DNA of 35,362 nt from Bacteroidales bacterium. GTDB lineage: Bacteria > Bacteroidota > Bacteroidia > Bacteroidales > JAADJA01. The stretch's first letter is position 1. Each line of letters opens with the position of its first letter. Positions 8,112-16,976 of the stretch are shown in pieces. The translations under genes were made by a program, and so were the position numbers. The stretch is from positions 1-35,362 of the forward strand of contig JAGQVE010000044.1 of NCBI GenBank assembly GCA_020438105.1. The letters are read 5' to 3'. Below the pieces are notes generated by a model. The model was given only the letters and a program-made list of their open reading frames with translations. It did not search any database and was not told the DNA's origin.

Positions 8112-9029
8112 TCAGGCAAGGAAAAGAATAGCCACCCCGCCCACAGCAATGAAAGCTCCGAGGATTTCTTTAAAGGTCACTTTTTCTTTGAAATACAACA
8201 CAGCAGGAGGGATCAATAAAATTGGCACGATCGACATGATGGTGGCAGCCACGCCCGTCTCGGCATGCTGAACCGCCAGCAGCGAAAAGGAAACGCCCAG
8301 GAAAGGTCCAAACACCGAACCGATGCCGGTAAACAAAATTCCTTTAGGATTTTTAAATGCCTTCCACACGCGGCCCCAACGGCGCATGAAGGTGAAAACA
8401 ATGGTAAAGCCGATGAGTCCGGCCAGCACCCGGATTTGTGAGGCAGCAAAAGCGTTGTAATCCTGCATCCCGAATTTGCTTAACACCAGTCCGACTGCCT
8501 GCCCCACCGCACCACCAAAGGCAAGCAAAATACCCACTATGGGATAGGAGAACTTCAGTTTTTTCTTTTTGCCCGATTCTTGATCCAGGTGTTCGTTTTT
8601 CAGAATTACCAGCACCACGCCGGTTAATGTTAGTGCCATGCCTAAAAAGTCGCGGGGTGTGAGGGATTCACCAAGGATGAGCCAGCCAGTGAGGGCTGTG
8701 ATGGGCGGCACCAATGCCATGATCAGCATCGAAATACGCGCTCCCACCACCACAAAAGCCTGGAATAGCAGCAGGTCGCCAATCAAAAAGCCCACCAGTC
8801 CGGAAAGTGAAAGCCACATCCATGCATTTGAAGTGGCATCGGTTGGGAAGGGTAATCCGCGTACGATCCAGAGGTAAACCGTATAGATTGCAAAGGCAAA
8901 ATAGAGCCGGATCACGTTGAGGGTGAGCGACCCGATCCGTTTTCCAGCAGCCTCAAAGGAGGTGCTGGTCACTGCCCAGAACATGGCCGTCATCAATGCA
9001 GCTATTTCACCCAAATGCGACTCGATCAT
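8112..9029 (-). CDS. EamA-family (DMT superfamily) inner-membrane transporter
   Basis: 305 residues with ten hydrophobic segments arranged as two EamA repeats of five, the normal architecture and length of this family. The first repeat begins IAALMTAMFWAVTSTSFEAAGKRIG and the second begins after a short Lys-rich linker (KKKKLKFSYP near residue 160). Landmarks are FLIGDLLLFQAF near residue 82, and LVPPITALTGWLILGE and IVPILLIPPAVLYFKE near the ends of the two repeats. Members export or import small metabolites; the substrate cannot be read from sequence. The ATG at 9029 directly precedes the first helix. Monocistronic as far as can be seen. Confidence 0.9.
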   Translation of the reverse strand: MIESHLGEIAALMTAMFWAVTSTSFEAAGKRIGSLTLNVIRLYFAFAIYTVYLWIVRGLPFPTDATSNAWMWLSLSGLVGFLIGDLLLFQAFVVVGARISMLIMALVPPITALTGWLILGESLTPRDFLGMALTLTGVVLVILKNEHLDQESGKKKKLKFSYPIVGILLAFGGAVGQAVGLVLSKFGMQDYNAFAASQIRVLAGLIGFTIVFTFMRRWGRVWKAFKNPKGILFTGIGSVFGPFLGVSFSLLAVQHAETGVAATIMSIVPILLIPPAVLYFKEKVTFKEILGAFIAVGGVAILFLA

Positions 9030-9093
9030 ATGCAGAAATTAATCCGGCAAAGTAACAAAGAATTTAGGCAGTTGATCATTGCTTTGTGCAAAC

Positions 9094-9278
9094 AAAAAAA
9101 GAAGCTGTCTCATAAGTTTACTTCATGCCACAAACCTGCTGTCTGGTAGGCAGGGTCACAAAAGCACTAAATCTCACTAATCTGTATATTTTGATTTTAA
9201 GACTTTTGAGGATTTTTGTGATTTTGTGATTTAGTGGCATTCTTAGTAACTTAAAACTTTTGAGAAAGCCTTCTTTTT
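9094..9278. mobile_element. MITE-like inverted-repeat element
   Basis: The left arm (9094-9131, AAAGAAGCTGTCTCATAAG ... ATGCCAC) and the reverse complement of the right arm (9234-9278, AAAAAGAAGGCTTTCTC ... ATGCCAC) match over most of about 40 bases with small gaps. Inside, further inverted words recur (CACTAAATC on the left, GATTTAGTG on the right). The 185-base unit fills the gap between the EamA and Ni-SOD genes, has no ORF, and is AT-rich. I did not find a clear target-site duplication. Confidence 0.55.
9135..9154. repeat. 20-base palindrome nested in the left arm of the MITE-like element
   Basis: CCTGCTGTCTGGTAGGCAGG has CCTGC/GCAGG arms. It interrupts the left arm between ATGCCACAAA and GTCACAAAAGCAC; the right arm has no counterpart. 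It therefore looks inserted into the older element. Confidence 0.5.
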
Positions 9279-9297
9279 GAAGCGTTAGAATACTTTT

Positions 9298-9792
9298 TTA
9301 ATGATCGTCGCTTTCGATCTTATGCCTGTGCTGGCCTTCAAAATAGCTGTCTTCGAATGCCTTCAGGGCGATCCTTAATTTCTCCACATACTTCACATCG
9401 GTGGTTTGCTTCGATTTCATCGCATAAACAATGATCTGGTGCAGCAGCGACAACTCCTCAACATATTTATCAAAGGCTTCACCTTCGGTAGTTTCAGGTA
9501 GTTTGATCCGTTGGGTAATGAAATACTGTGTAGCAATGTGCTGGATTTCATCTGCATGCTCGTCTTTGGTGGTGATCCAGCGAACAATCTGGTTGAAATT
9601 TTTATCATCGGCAGCCGATAGTTCGTTGATCTGGTTCATTGCCTTTTCGATGGTGGTGAAATGCTCATACAACATGGCAATCCGCAATTCATCGTTATAG
9701 ATGCCACAGGGAACTTCGCAATGCGCGAATGATTTGGTGCTTATTGCAGAAAATAATGCAATGGTTAAAATGTAAAACAATGTTTTTCTCAT
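9298..9792 (-). CDS. sodN: Exported nickel superoxide dismutase
   Basis: Converts superoxide to oxygen and peroxide at a nickel centre. The diagnostic Ni-hook HCEVPCGIY (family HCxxPCGxY) is present complete: His1, Cys2, Cys6 and Tyr9 of the mature enzyme. It follows directly on a Sec signal peptide, MRKTLFYILTIALFSAIS then TKSFA, with Ser at -3 and Ala at -1, so signal peptidase would free the N-terminal histidine that ligates nickel. The mature protein is about 141 residues, a little longer than the 117 of actinobacterial enzymes, and keeps the helical pattern with YFITQRIKLPE. The start at 9792 is preferred over 9858 because of a strong AGGAGGA ribosome site and the signal peptide. No sodX protease gene is adjacent. 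Confidence 0.93.
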   Translation of the reverse strand: MRKTLFYILTIALFSAISTKSFAHCEVPCGIYNDELRIAMLYEHFTTIEKAMNQINELSAADDKNFNQIVRWITTKDEHADEIQHIATQYFITQRIKLPETTEGEAFDKYVEELSLLHQIIVYAMKSKQTTDVKYVEKLRIALKAFEDSYFEGQHRHKIESDDH

Positions 9793-9926
9793 GATTCCTC
9801 CTGATATTATTTTATTAATGATTATTGATTTTACTGAAATAACAAGCCTTTGGGGCAAATGTTTAGGCGTAACCCGATTATTTTGGATTTAAGAATTAAT
9901 TAAGTGCCTTATTGAAAATTACTGGT

Positions 9927-9934
9927 TAAATTTG
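9927..9934 (+). promoter_or_regulatory. -7 element TAAATTTG before the GH97 gene
   Basis: Exact TAnnTTTG match 20 bases upstream of the ATG at 9955. The nearest TTG (9912-9914) is too close for the usual spacing, so only the -7 half is supported. Confidence 0.4.
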
Positions 9935-9954
9935 TTGATAATAAATTAATTCCG

Positions 9955-12027
9955 ATGAAAAACCTCCTCTACGTTTTCCTGATCTGGCTGCTTATTTCAG
10001 GCTGCCGGCAAAATTCTCAAACTATGTTTACCATCAAATCGCCCGATGCCATGGTCGCGGTTCAGGTGCTCTTAAATAATTCGGGTACACCTGCGTACAC
10101 GGTAAAGTTTAATGAACAAACAGTGATCGATACTTCCTTGCTGGGGTTCGATTTGAAAGATCAGCCTGCACTGGCAAAAGGATTTGAAGTATTATGTTCG
10201 AATATGGCAAAGCAGGAGGAGATCTGGGAAATGCCCTGGGGCGAAAAGCGTTTTGTTGAAAATAATTATAACGAGCTGATTTTAAACCTGCAGGAAACGG
10301 AAACGCCCAACCGGAAGCTGGATTTGCATTTTAAAGTGTATAATGATGGCATTGGTTTCAGGTATGAGTTTCCCGAACAGGAGGGTTTGCAGGAGCTGGA
10401 GATCTTGAACGAAAACACGCAGTTTAAGCTCACCGGCGATCACAAGGTTTGGTGGCAGCCCGGCGACTGGGACATCTATGAGCATCTTTACAATACCACA
10501 AAATTTTCGGAGATTGATGCCCTGAGCAAAGCCAACCACCCCGATCTGGCGCAAACTTTCATTCCTGAAAATGCCGTGAATACGCCGGTGACTATGGAAA
10601 CGGCCGATGGTCTTTTTCTGAGTATTCATGAAGCCAACCTCACCGATTATGCCGGAATGACCCTGAAGGTGGATACCAAAAACCTTTCGATGCAGAGCAA
10701 TCTGGTGGGGTCGGAGAAGACGGTTTACAAAGTGAAACGAAGCCTGCCTTTCAACACACCCTGGAGAACGATTCAGATTTCAGAAACAGCCGGTGGTCTT
10801 ATTGAATCGGACCTGATCGTGAATTTAAATGAACCCAATAAAATAGGGGATGTATCCTGGTTCAAACCGATGAAATATATCGGGATCTGGTGGGAGATGC
10901 ACCTCGGTAAATCCAGCTGGGCTTATGAAGGAGGTAAGCACGGTGCGACTACTGAGCATGCCAAAGAATTGATCGATTTTGCGGCGGCCAACGACATCGG
11001 CGGATTGCTGGTGGAAGGCTGGAACACCGGCTGGGAGCACTGGATCGGATTTGAGGAACGGGAAGGGGTTTTTGACTTTGTAACGCCTTATCCCGATTAT
11101 AACCTGCAAGAAGTGGTTGAATACGGCAAAGAAAGGGGTGTGGAGATCATCATGCATCACGAAACTTCAGCAGCGCCGAGAACCTATGATGAACAACTGG
11201 ATACGGCGTTTTCACTCATGCACAGCCTCGGAATCCATTCCGTTAAAACGGGTTATGTGGGTAAAATCATCCCCAAAGGTGAGTATCACCACGGACAGTG
11301 GATGGTAAACCATTATCGCAGGGTGCTCGAAACGGCGGCCAAATATCAAATTGCGGTGGATGCCCATGAGCCGATCAAAGCTACCGGTATTCGGAGAACT
11401 TTACCCAATGCCGTCAGCCGCGAAGGTTTACGCGGACAGGAATTTAATGCCTGGGCAAAGGATGGCGGCAATCCACCTGAGCACCTTTCCATTGTGGCTT
11501 TCACCCGCATGCTGGCCGGCCCCATCGATTTTACACCCGGAATTTTTGATATCAAGTTTGATCAGTGGAAAAAGAATAACCAGGTGAACACCACGCTGGC
11601 CCAACAACTGGCACTTTATGTGGTGATCTATTCGCCCATCCAAATGGCTGCCGACCTGATTGAAAACTATGAAGGACAACCTGCTTTTCAGTTTATTCAG
11701 GATGTGGGAGTCGACTGGGAACAATCGAAAGTTTTGAATGGTGAGCCCGGTGATTTTGTGACCATCGCCCGTGAGGAACGCAACACCGGCAACTGGTTCG
11801 TGGGGGGCATTACCGATGAAAATGCCCGCGACATGATCATCAATTTTGATTTTCTTGAAGAAGGGAAACTTTATGAAGCCACCATCTACAAAGACGGCGT
11901 GGATGCCAACTGGAACGACAATCCTACCTCCATTTCCATCGAAACCCTGGAAGTGCAAAAAGGAGATGAATACAAAGTTTGGCTGGCACCCGGCGGGGGA
12001 TTTGCGATGAGTTTAATGGTGCAATAA
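9955..12027 (+). CDS. Glycoside hydrolase family 97 lipoprotein, inverting (SusB-like) type
   Basis: 690 residues, the usual GH97 length. The signal MKNLLYVFLIWLLISGC ends in a lipobox with Cys at residue 17, so the enzyme is probably membrane-anchored. An N-terminal beta-sandwich (ending near residue 280) leads to the catalytic barrel starting KYIGIWWEMHLGKSSW. The three glutamates that mark the inverting SusB type are visible: HHE near residue 402, VDAHEP near 470 and GQEFNAW near 495. The strand VKTGYVG near 433 has Gly where retaining members carry an Asp nucleophile. The family acts on alpha-glucosides or alpha-galactosides; the inverting type is usually alpha-glucosidase, giving beta-glucose. 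No SusC/SusD pair is adjacent, so it is not in a recognisable starch locus here. Confidence 0.93.
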   Translation: MKNLLYVFLIWLLISGCRQNSQTMFTIKSPDAMVAVQVLLNNSGTPAYTVKFNEQTVIDTSLLGFDLKDQPALAKGFEVLCSNMAKQEEIWEMPWGEKRFVENNYNELILNLQETETPNRKLDLHFKVYNDGIGFRYEFPEQEGLQELEILNENTQFKLTGDHKVWWQPGDWDIYEHLYNTTKFSEIDALSKANHPDLAQTFIPENAVNTPVTMETADGLFLSIHEANLTDYAGMTLKVDTKNLSMQSNLVGSEKTVYKVKRSLPFNTPWRTIQISETAGGLIESDLIVNLNEPNKIGDVSWFKPMKYIGIWWEMHLGKSSWAYEGGKHGATTEHAKELIDFAAANDIGGLLVEGWNTGWEHWIGFEEREGVFDFVTPYPDYNLQEVVEYGKERGVEIIMHHETSAAPRTYDEQLDTAFSLMHSLGIHSVKTGYVGKIIPKGEYHHGQWMVNHYRRVLETAAKYQIAVDAHEPIKATGIRRTLPNAVSREGLRGQEFNAWAKDGGNPPEHLSIVAFTRMLAGPIDFTPGIFDIKFDQWKKNNQVNTTLAQQLALYVVIYSPIQMAADLIENYEGQPAFQFIQDVGVDWEQSKVLNGEPGDFVTIAREERNTGNWFVGGITDENARDMIINFDFLEEGKLYEATIYKDGVDANWNDNPTSISIETLEVQKGDEYKVWLAPGGGFAMSLMVQ

Positions 12028-12040
12028 TTATAATTTTTAC

Positions 12041-12070
12041 TTGCTGGTTTATAGAAGAATACGATCTTTG
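12041..12070 (+). promoter_or_regulatory. Candidate promoter for the CopD-like gene
   Basis: TTG at 12041-12043 and GATCTTTG at 12063-12070 are separated by 19 bases, matching the Bacteroidota layout apart from G for T at the first base of the -7 box. The ATG follows at 12095. Confidence 0.45.
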
Positions 12071-12094
12071 CCCAAAATTTAACAGGTCGAACCA

Positions 12095-12586
12095 ATGGAT
12101 AATTTATTTGTAAAAACATTGCTTTCATTCATTCATAACTTCGCAACCATCATTTGGATCGGGGGGATGTTTATCAATATGCTGGTGTTTATGCCCACGG
12201 CTCTAAAGGTACTGGATCCTGCCAATGCCGGCAAACTGATGCAGGCGGTGATGAAACGGTACCGCGTGGTGATTTATGTGTGCATTGTTATTTTGGGTGT
12301 TACCGGCATTCCAATGAAGATCGTTAATCCAAACTATATCAGCATCATCAATCTTGAAAATCAATGGGAGGTCGTCTCCTTTGTCAAGCATCTTTTCTAC
12401 GGATTGCTGGTGCTGCTGGCGGTGGTTAATTTCGAAATAATTACACCTAAAGTTGGAAAGGCTGCGGCTGCCAATCAACCTGAAAAGGTGGCCAAACTGA
12501 AAAAACTGGGGATGATGAGCGGCATGCTGGCGATGTTTTCCGCTATCGTTATCCTTGTGCTTTCGTCGATGATGCGGTTTTTGTAA
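12095..12586 (+). CDS. CopD-like four-helix membrane protein
   Basis: 163 residues with four hydrophobic helices: residues about 5-30 (LLSFIHNFATIIWIGGMFIN), 56-75 (VVIYVCIVILGVTGI), 90-112 (FVKHLFYGLLVLLAVVNF) and 138-160 (MMSGMLAMFSAIVILVLSS). The motif FIHNFATIIWIGG with a membrane histidine, and HLFYG in helix 3, fit the CopD/YphA-like group of putative heme- or copper-associated integral membrane proteins. No copper-resistance genes are nearby. Function is unproven; a generic DUF assignment would be equally safe. The gene follows GH97 by 67 bases and has its own candidate promoter. Confidence 0.75.
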   Translation: MDNLFVKTLLSFIHNFATIIWIGGMFINMLVFMPTALKVLDPANAGKLMQAVMKRYRVVIYVCIVILGVTGIPMKIVNPNYISIINLENQWEVVSFVKHLFYGLLVLLAVVNFEIITPKVGKAAAANQPEKVAKLKKLGMMSGMLAMFSAIVILVLSSMMRFL

Positions 12587-12609
12587 AAGGGTGTGAGAAC
12601 CAGTCTTGA

Positions 12610-13386
12610 TCAGTTTCCAACTTTAACCCGAATTGATTCAGCAATGTTTAGTGCGGTGGTGATCGTGCTTAAATCCGTAAATAATTCCCCTGTTTCACCG
12701 GAGTAGTGGCTGTGCCCGATCGGTTTCATCTCAAAGAAGACGATCTTTTGCCGCAGATCAACCCTGTCCTTATAAACCACAGCAGGCTGCGCTGAGGCTT
12801 TGTAATCCTCATTGTCGGGATATTTGTTATTGGTCCAGTATTCGTTCCAGTCCCAGGGCTGGTTGATCTCCAGATATACATCAAAAACCTGTGGACCGGG
12901 CTTGTCGAGTCTTGTGTTTAGTACAAAATTGTTTTGTGGAGTAGCACCGGTATAGGCATCCGGTACCGGAGTTTTGGGAGTTGGCATATACAGTCCATCT
13001 TCTTCTTTAACACCCCTTTTATGCGCCCAGTAGGGCAGGGCTGCCGGGCGTCGGATCTCGCCCTGTTTCCACTCACCGGTTGATGCATCGCCGAAATTAA
13101 AAACGCCGGTGGCGATGGATCGAGCCACGTAAAGGGTTTGCAGGTAATTACCGCTGGTATCCTCCACCCAAATGGCCATCAGCGGGTGGTTGTGTGCCCC
13201 GCCCTTTTCAAATTCGATGGAGAGCGCGGGGCCTGTTCCATTTTCGTTGGTGATCAGCACATCGGTTTTTTCTGCCTCTCCTTTTTGTGTTTTCTGAGGG
13301 AGGAAATACGCACCGATTTCGAAAGGATCTGCAATTGCGAAAACGATGATGAATACAAACAGCGTGATCAGTTCTATTTTTTTCAT
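12610..13386 (-). CDS. Exported protein of unknown function, DUF2271-like
   Basis: 258 residues with an N-terminal hydrophobic signal (MKKIELITLFVFIIVFAIADP). The stretch GGAHNHPLMAIWVEDTSGNY followed by LQTLYVARS resembles the start of DUF2271 periplasmic proteins (MAVWIED..G.x.ktL). Then come PAALPYWAHKRG, a Pro-rich MPTPKTPVPDAYTGATP, INQPWDWNEYWTNNKYPD and GHSHYSGETGELFTDLST, which are long conserved-looking blocks without catalytic motifs I can name. It lies 11 bases downstream of the TonB-dependent receptor on the same strand, so the two are probably co-transcribed and may handle the same ligand. The DUF2271 name is tentative. Confidence 0.75.
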   Translation of the reverse strand: MKKIELITLFVFIIVFAIADPFEIGAYFLPQKTQKGEAEKTDVLITNENGTGPALSIEFEKGGAHNHPLMAIWVEDTSGNYLQTLYVARSIATGVFNFGDASTGEWKQGEIRRPAALPYWAHKRGVKEEDGLYMPTPKTPVPDAYTGATPQNNFVLNTRLDKPGPQVFDVYLEINQPWDWNEYWTNNKYPDNEDYKASAQPAVVYKDRVDLRQKIVFFEMKPIGHSHYSGETGELFTDLSTITTALNIAESIRVKVGN

Positions 13387-13397
13387 AGGGGCAAATT

Positions 13398-15800
13398 TTA
13401 AAATTCTACAATAATTCCAATACTTGGCAGCACTGTTCCCGATTCATTTACCAGCGACCTGAGTATATATTTTTGCTGCTCATAAGGCAAATTGGCGGTA
13501 GCCGGATCGATATTCAGGTTGCCGTTCTTGTCGAGATTGGTGAGGAAATCCTGCTGCATGAGCTGGAAATTATACAAGTTTTGGATATCCAGATACAAAT
13601 TTAAAGACCACTTGTCGAAGAAATATTGTTTATCTAAGCGAACATCCAATTGGTGGAAAACGCCTGTTCTTTCCGTATTGTAAAGGTTATAGTTTAGATA
13701 GGGTACATTTTGCACATCCCACGCCGGCCGCAAACTCGATTTCATGATGTCGTAAGGGGTGAACGGGGCGCCTCCCACAAAACGCCATTTGGCTCCCACG
13801 TCCCAATTGCGTTTTAACTTTTTCAAAACGGTTAAATTCAAAATGTGTTTGTTGTCCCAGGCCGAGGGGATGTATTCTTCGTTTTTATCCTGGAACTCGC
13901 TTCTCACAAAGGTGTAGGAGAGGATCACATTAAATCCCGCCAGGTTTTTGTTCCGGGCCAGTACCTCAAAACCGTAAGCTCTTCCCTTCGAGGCCGAAAT
14001 CACTTCCTCATCGCCAAAGGTGCCAAAATCGCCGCCCTTGCTCGCCAGGTTAATGCTGTCGCGCACCGAAAAAGGATAGTCGCGGTATTGTTTGTAAAAA
14101 CCTTCAACGGAAATCTTGGCGTTTTCATTGGGTAGGTATTCAACTCCGGCCACGAGATGATCGGCTGAGATGTATTTTAAGCCGTTGTCCTTGTTTACAA
14201 GTTCTCCTTCATTGGTGCGGTATCCGAGCGTTGTGTATGGCGGACGCTGGTAATACCTGCCGGTATTGAAATTGATGGAGAATTTTTCGGTGAGGGCATA
14301 ACTGGCCGAAAGTCGGGGTGAAAACTGATCCAGCAAATTGGCCATGCTTTTGGAATAATTATTGGCATCCATGCGGATTCCAAGGCTCAGGGTCAGTCTT
14401 TCTTTAAGCACTTTTTTACTTACCTGTCCGAACAGGTTATAACTGAACACATCAAGTTTTGAATCGTAGTCGATCAGTTGTGATGAATCGGTGAAAATTT
14501 GCTGGTAGGTGCTGTTGGTGTATCGGGCAAAATTGGCGCCTGCACCGAAATTGATCTTAAAATCACTGGCGAAAATATCGCGTTCGTAACGGAACTTGTT
14601 TTCGGCTTCGGTGGAGGAATAATCATACAACTTCAGTGAGTCGATCTCATTGTTGTCGTAATATTTGTACGAGCGGTTGTTGAGGTAATTCCTGCTCAGC
14701 ACCCAGGTGTCGAAACCGTTGCTGCGAAAATGTTTGTAAACCGCACCGATGGTATAACTCCATTGCTCATTAACTGGCAGGTAGCCCAGGATGTAACGTT
14801 GCGATTCATCGGGGTTTTCGATGCCGGTATTCAGTTTGAACTGATCGAGGGCTCCCAGGCCGATGATGCTGAGCTCGTTTTTCTGATCGAATTTGATCTT
14901 GTATTTAAGCTGGATATCGTTGTAAGTGGGTAAGAATGGAAGTCCGATCACATCGAATAGAAAACCAAGATAAGAACGTCGCACCGAAAGCAGCAAACCG
15001 GATTTTTCGGAAATAGGTCCGTTTAGCGACAAGCCCAGATCAGTGGCTCCCAGGGTAGCCTTATAGTTCATTTTGTCTTTGTTGGCTTCAATTTGCTTGA
15101 ACTCAAAAACCGAACTTAGCGTTGTGCCTGTGGATGCGGGAAATGCTCCGGAATAATAATCCACCTCGCGGATAAAATCGACATTGATGATGCCAACCGG
15201 GCCACCTGAAGCGCCCTGCGTGGAAAAGTGATTGAGATTGGGGATTTCCACCCCGTCGAGGTAAAAGCTGTTTTCGCTGGCGCCACCGCCCCGCACGATC
15301 ACATCATTTCTGAATGAAACGGATGAAGCGACGCCGGGCAACGATTGGATCACACGGGAAATATCTCTATTACCCCCCGGATTTTTTTCAATCTCGCTGA
15401 TGTCAAGGGTTCGCAACGAAAGCGGGCTTTCCAGCGGTTTTCTGAACGGAGATGCCTTCACAACCACTTCATCGAGTTGCACCGTTTTTTCGGTCATCGG
15501 AATTTCGATGTACACATTTTTGGCATTGGTCACCAAAATATCTTCCGAAACATAATCCTCAAATCCCACCGAAGTGGCGGCTAAACGCACATATCCCGGC
15601 TCAAGTCCGGTAAACGTAAAATTCCCATCCAAATCGGAAGTGGAGCCAATGGTGGTTCCCCAGATAACAATATTGGTGAAGGGAAGGGGCTCATTGTTTT
15701 TGGCATCGAAAACCCGTCCGGTGATCTTCCCGTTTTGCCCCCAAATATTCAGGGTTAGCAATATACCCAATGATAAAAAAAATAACCTCTCTACTCGCAT
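13398..15800 (-). CDS. TonB-dependent outer-membrane receptor with carboxypeptidase-like N-domain
   Basis: 800 residues. Signal peptide MRVERLFFLSLGILLTLNIWGQ, then a carboxypeptidase regulatory-like domain (GKITGRVFDAKNNEPLPFTN, residues about 24-110), then a plug domain (VVVKASPFRKP; VIQSLPGVASSVSFRNDVIV; RGGGASENSFYLDGVEIPN) and a 22-strand-type barrel ending SIGIIVEF with terminal Phe. It takes up an unknown ligand with energy from TonB. It is not SusC-type: no SusD partner is adjacent. The small exported protein gene follows after 11 bases. It diverges from the MsrBA gene across 184 bases that hold a short inverted repeat. Confidence 0.93.
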   Translation of the reverse strand: MRVERLFFLSLGILLTLNIWGQNGKITGRVFDAKNNEPLPFTNIVIWGTTIGSTSDLDGNFTFTGLEPGYVRLAATSVGFEDYVSEDILVTNAKNVYIEIPMTEKTVQLDEVVVKASPFRKPLESPLSLRTLDISEIEKNPGGNRDISRVIQSLPGVASSVSFRNDVIVRGGGASENSFYLDGVEIPNLNHFSTQGASGGPVGIINVDFIREVDYYSGAFPASTGTTLSSVFEFKQIEANKDKMNYKATLGATDLGLSLNGPISEKSGLLLSVRRSYLGFLFDVIGLPFLPTYNDIQLKYKIKFDQKNELSIIGLGALDQFKLNTGIENPDESQRYILGYLPVNEQWSYTIGAVYKHFRSNGFDTWVLSRNYLNNRSYKYYDNNEIDSLKLYDYSSTEAENKFRYERDIFASDFKINFGAGANFARYTNSTYQQIFTDSSQLIDYDSKLDVFSYNLFGQVSKKVLKERLTLSLGIRMDANNYSKSMANLLDQFSPRLSASYALTEKFSINFNTGRYYQRPPYTTLGYRTNEGELVNKDNGLKYISADHLVAGVEYLPNENAKISVEGFYKQYRDYPFSVRDSINLASKGGDFGTFGDEEVISASKGRAYGFEVLARNKNLAGFNVILSYTFVRSEFQDKNEEYIPSAWDNKHILNLTVLKKLKRNWDVGAKWRFVGGAPFTPYDIMKSSLRPAWDVQNVPYLNYNLYNTERTGVFHQLDVRLDKQYFFDKWSLNLYLDIQNLYNFQLMQQDFLTNLDKNGNLNIDPATANLPYEQQKYILRSLVNESGTVLPSIGIIVEF

Positions 15801-15867
15801 AGTTTTGATCTTTCAGTTAAGCATCAAACACGGTTTAAATTTGTTTGTTCAATGTTTTTGTAATTTA

Positions 15868-15894
15868 GTTAAACAACTTAACAAATTTTAAGTT
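15868..15894. promoter_or_regulatory. Overlapping inverted repeats in the TonB receptor/MsrBA divergent region
   Basis: AACTTAA (15875-15881), six bases, TTAAGTT (15888-15894) form a perfect 7-base inverted repeat; a second one, GTTAA/TTAAC, overlaps its left half (15868-15882). AT-rich, so chance is possible, but the site sits in the middle of a divergent intergenic region where an operator would be expected. Confidence 0.35.
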
Positions 15895-15984
15895 ATAGCT
15901 TGTAATGTTTTGATGTTTTTAACGACCAAGTCATCAAAAAACAGACAACATTCAATCATTTAAATTGTTTTAAAGACACAAAAC

Positions 15985-16965
15985 ATGAATACACTAAAGA
16001 CAGCAAAATTACTGATAATCGTGATGTTTTTGGGAGTTTATCAAACGGGATGCTCTCAAACCAAACAGGAGAATAAATTAGAAAAACAGGTAGAAAATAT
16101 GCAATACAACGAATTGACACCTTTCGAGGAATATGTGATCATTAACAAGGGAACGGAGCGTCCGTGGTCGGGGGAGTATGTAAATACAAAGGATGACGGC
16201 ACCTACACCTGTAAACGATGTGGCGCTGAGCTTTACAAATCGGATGATAAATTCGACTCGCATTGTGGCTGGCCCAGTTTTGATGACGAAATTGATGGTG
16301 CCGTGAAGCGGGTTCCCGATGCGGATGGTATGCGCACCGAAATTGTTTGTGCCAATTGCGGAGCACACCTCGGACACGTGTTTGAAGGGGAGGGCTTTAC
16401 TGCAAAAAATACCCGGCACTGTGTGAATTCGGTTTCATTAAATTTTGTTTCGGAGGAGCAGCAAAAAGCTGAGAAAACAAAAACAACCAGCAAGGCCATT
16501 TTTGCAGGCGGTTGTTTCTGGGGTGTGGAATATTACATGGAAAAGCAGCCCGGTGTAAAATCGGTGGTGTCGGGTTATACCGGCGGGAAAACCAAAAATC
16601 CTTCCTACGAGGAGGTTTGCAGCGGCAGGACCGGCCACATTGAAGCCGTGGAAATTGAGTATGATCCTTCCGTGGTTTCCTATGAGGAACTGGCAAAATT
16701 GTTTTTCGAAATTCATGATCCCACGCAGGTAAACCGGCAGGGGCCTGATGTCGGAGAGCAGTATCAATCGGTGGTTTTTTACATGAATGATGAGCAAAAG
16801 GAGATTACCGAAAAGTTGATCGGACAGCTTGAAGCCAATGGATACAAGGTGGCAACGAAAGTTTTAAAGGCCAGTACCTTTTACCCGGCCGAAGCTTACC
16901 ACCAGGATTATTATGACCGAAAAGGCTCCACACCATACTGCCATGGGTATACCAAAAGGTTTTAA
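15985..16965 (+). CDS. msrBA: MsrB-MsrA fusion methionine sulfoxide reductase, lipoprotein
   Basis: 326 residues repairing both stereoisomers of oxidised methionine. A lipoprotein signal ends in QTGC (Cys at 23). MsrB comes first (residues about 40-155): two zinc CxxC pairs, CKRC near 75 and CANC near 124, GWPSF, and the catalytic Cys in RHCVNSVSLNF near 145. MsrA follows (about 168-326) with catalytic GCFWG near 177, VVSGYTGG, GHIEAVEIEYDP, HDPTQ and GEQYQSVVF. Lipid anchoring places the enzyme in the envelope, where electrons would have to come from a thioredoxin-like relay not encoded here. The order B then A is the reverse of the PilB/MsrAB type. A terminator follows. Confidence 0.95.
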   Translation: MNTLKTAKLLIIVMFLGVYQTGCSQTKQENKLEKQVENMQYNELTPFEEYVIINKGTERPWSGEYVNTKDDGTYTCKRCGAELYKSDDKFDSHCGWPSFDDEIDGAVKRVPDADGMRTEIVCANCGAHLGHVFEGEGFTAKNTRHCVNSVSLNFVSEEQQKAEKTKTTSKAIFAGGCFWGVEYYMEKQPGVKSVVSGYTGGKTKNPSYEEVCSGRTGHIEAVEIEYDPSVVSYEELAKLFFEIHDPTQVNRQGPDVGEQYQSVVFYMNDEQKEITEKLIGQLEANGYKVATKVLKASTFYPAEAYHQDYYDRKGSTPYCHGYTKRF

Positions 16966-16976
16966 CAGAAAATATC

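Noticed and set aside
11428..11958. 176-codon minus-strand frame within the GH97 gene
   Set aside because: Overlaps conserved GH97 catalytic sequence; a shadow frame.
9955..15800. A polysaccharide utilisation locus built from GH97 and the TonB receptor
   Set aside because: There is no SusD-like gene, the receptor is not SusC-type, and it is on the opposite strand with an unrelated partner gene.
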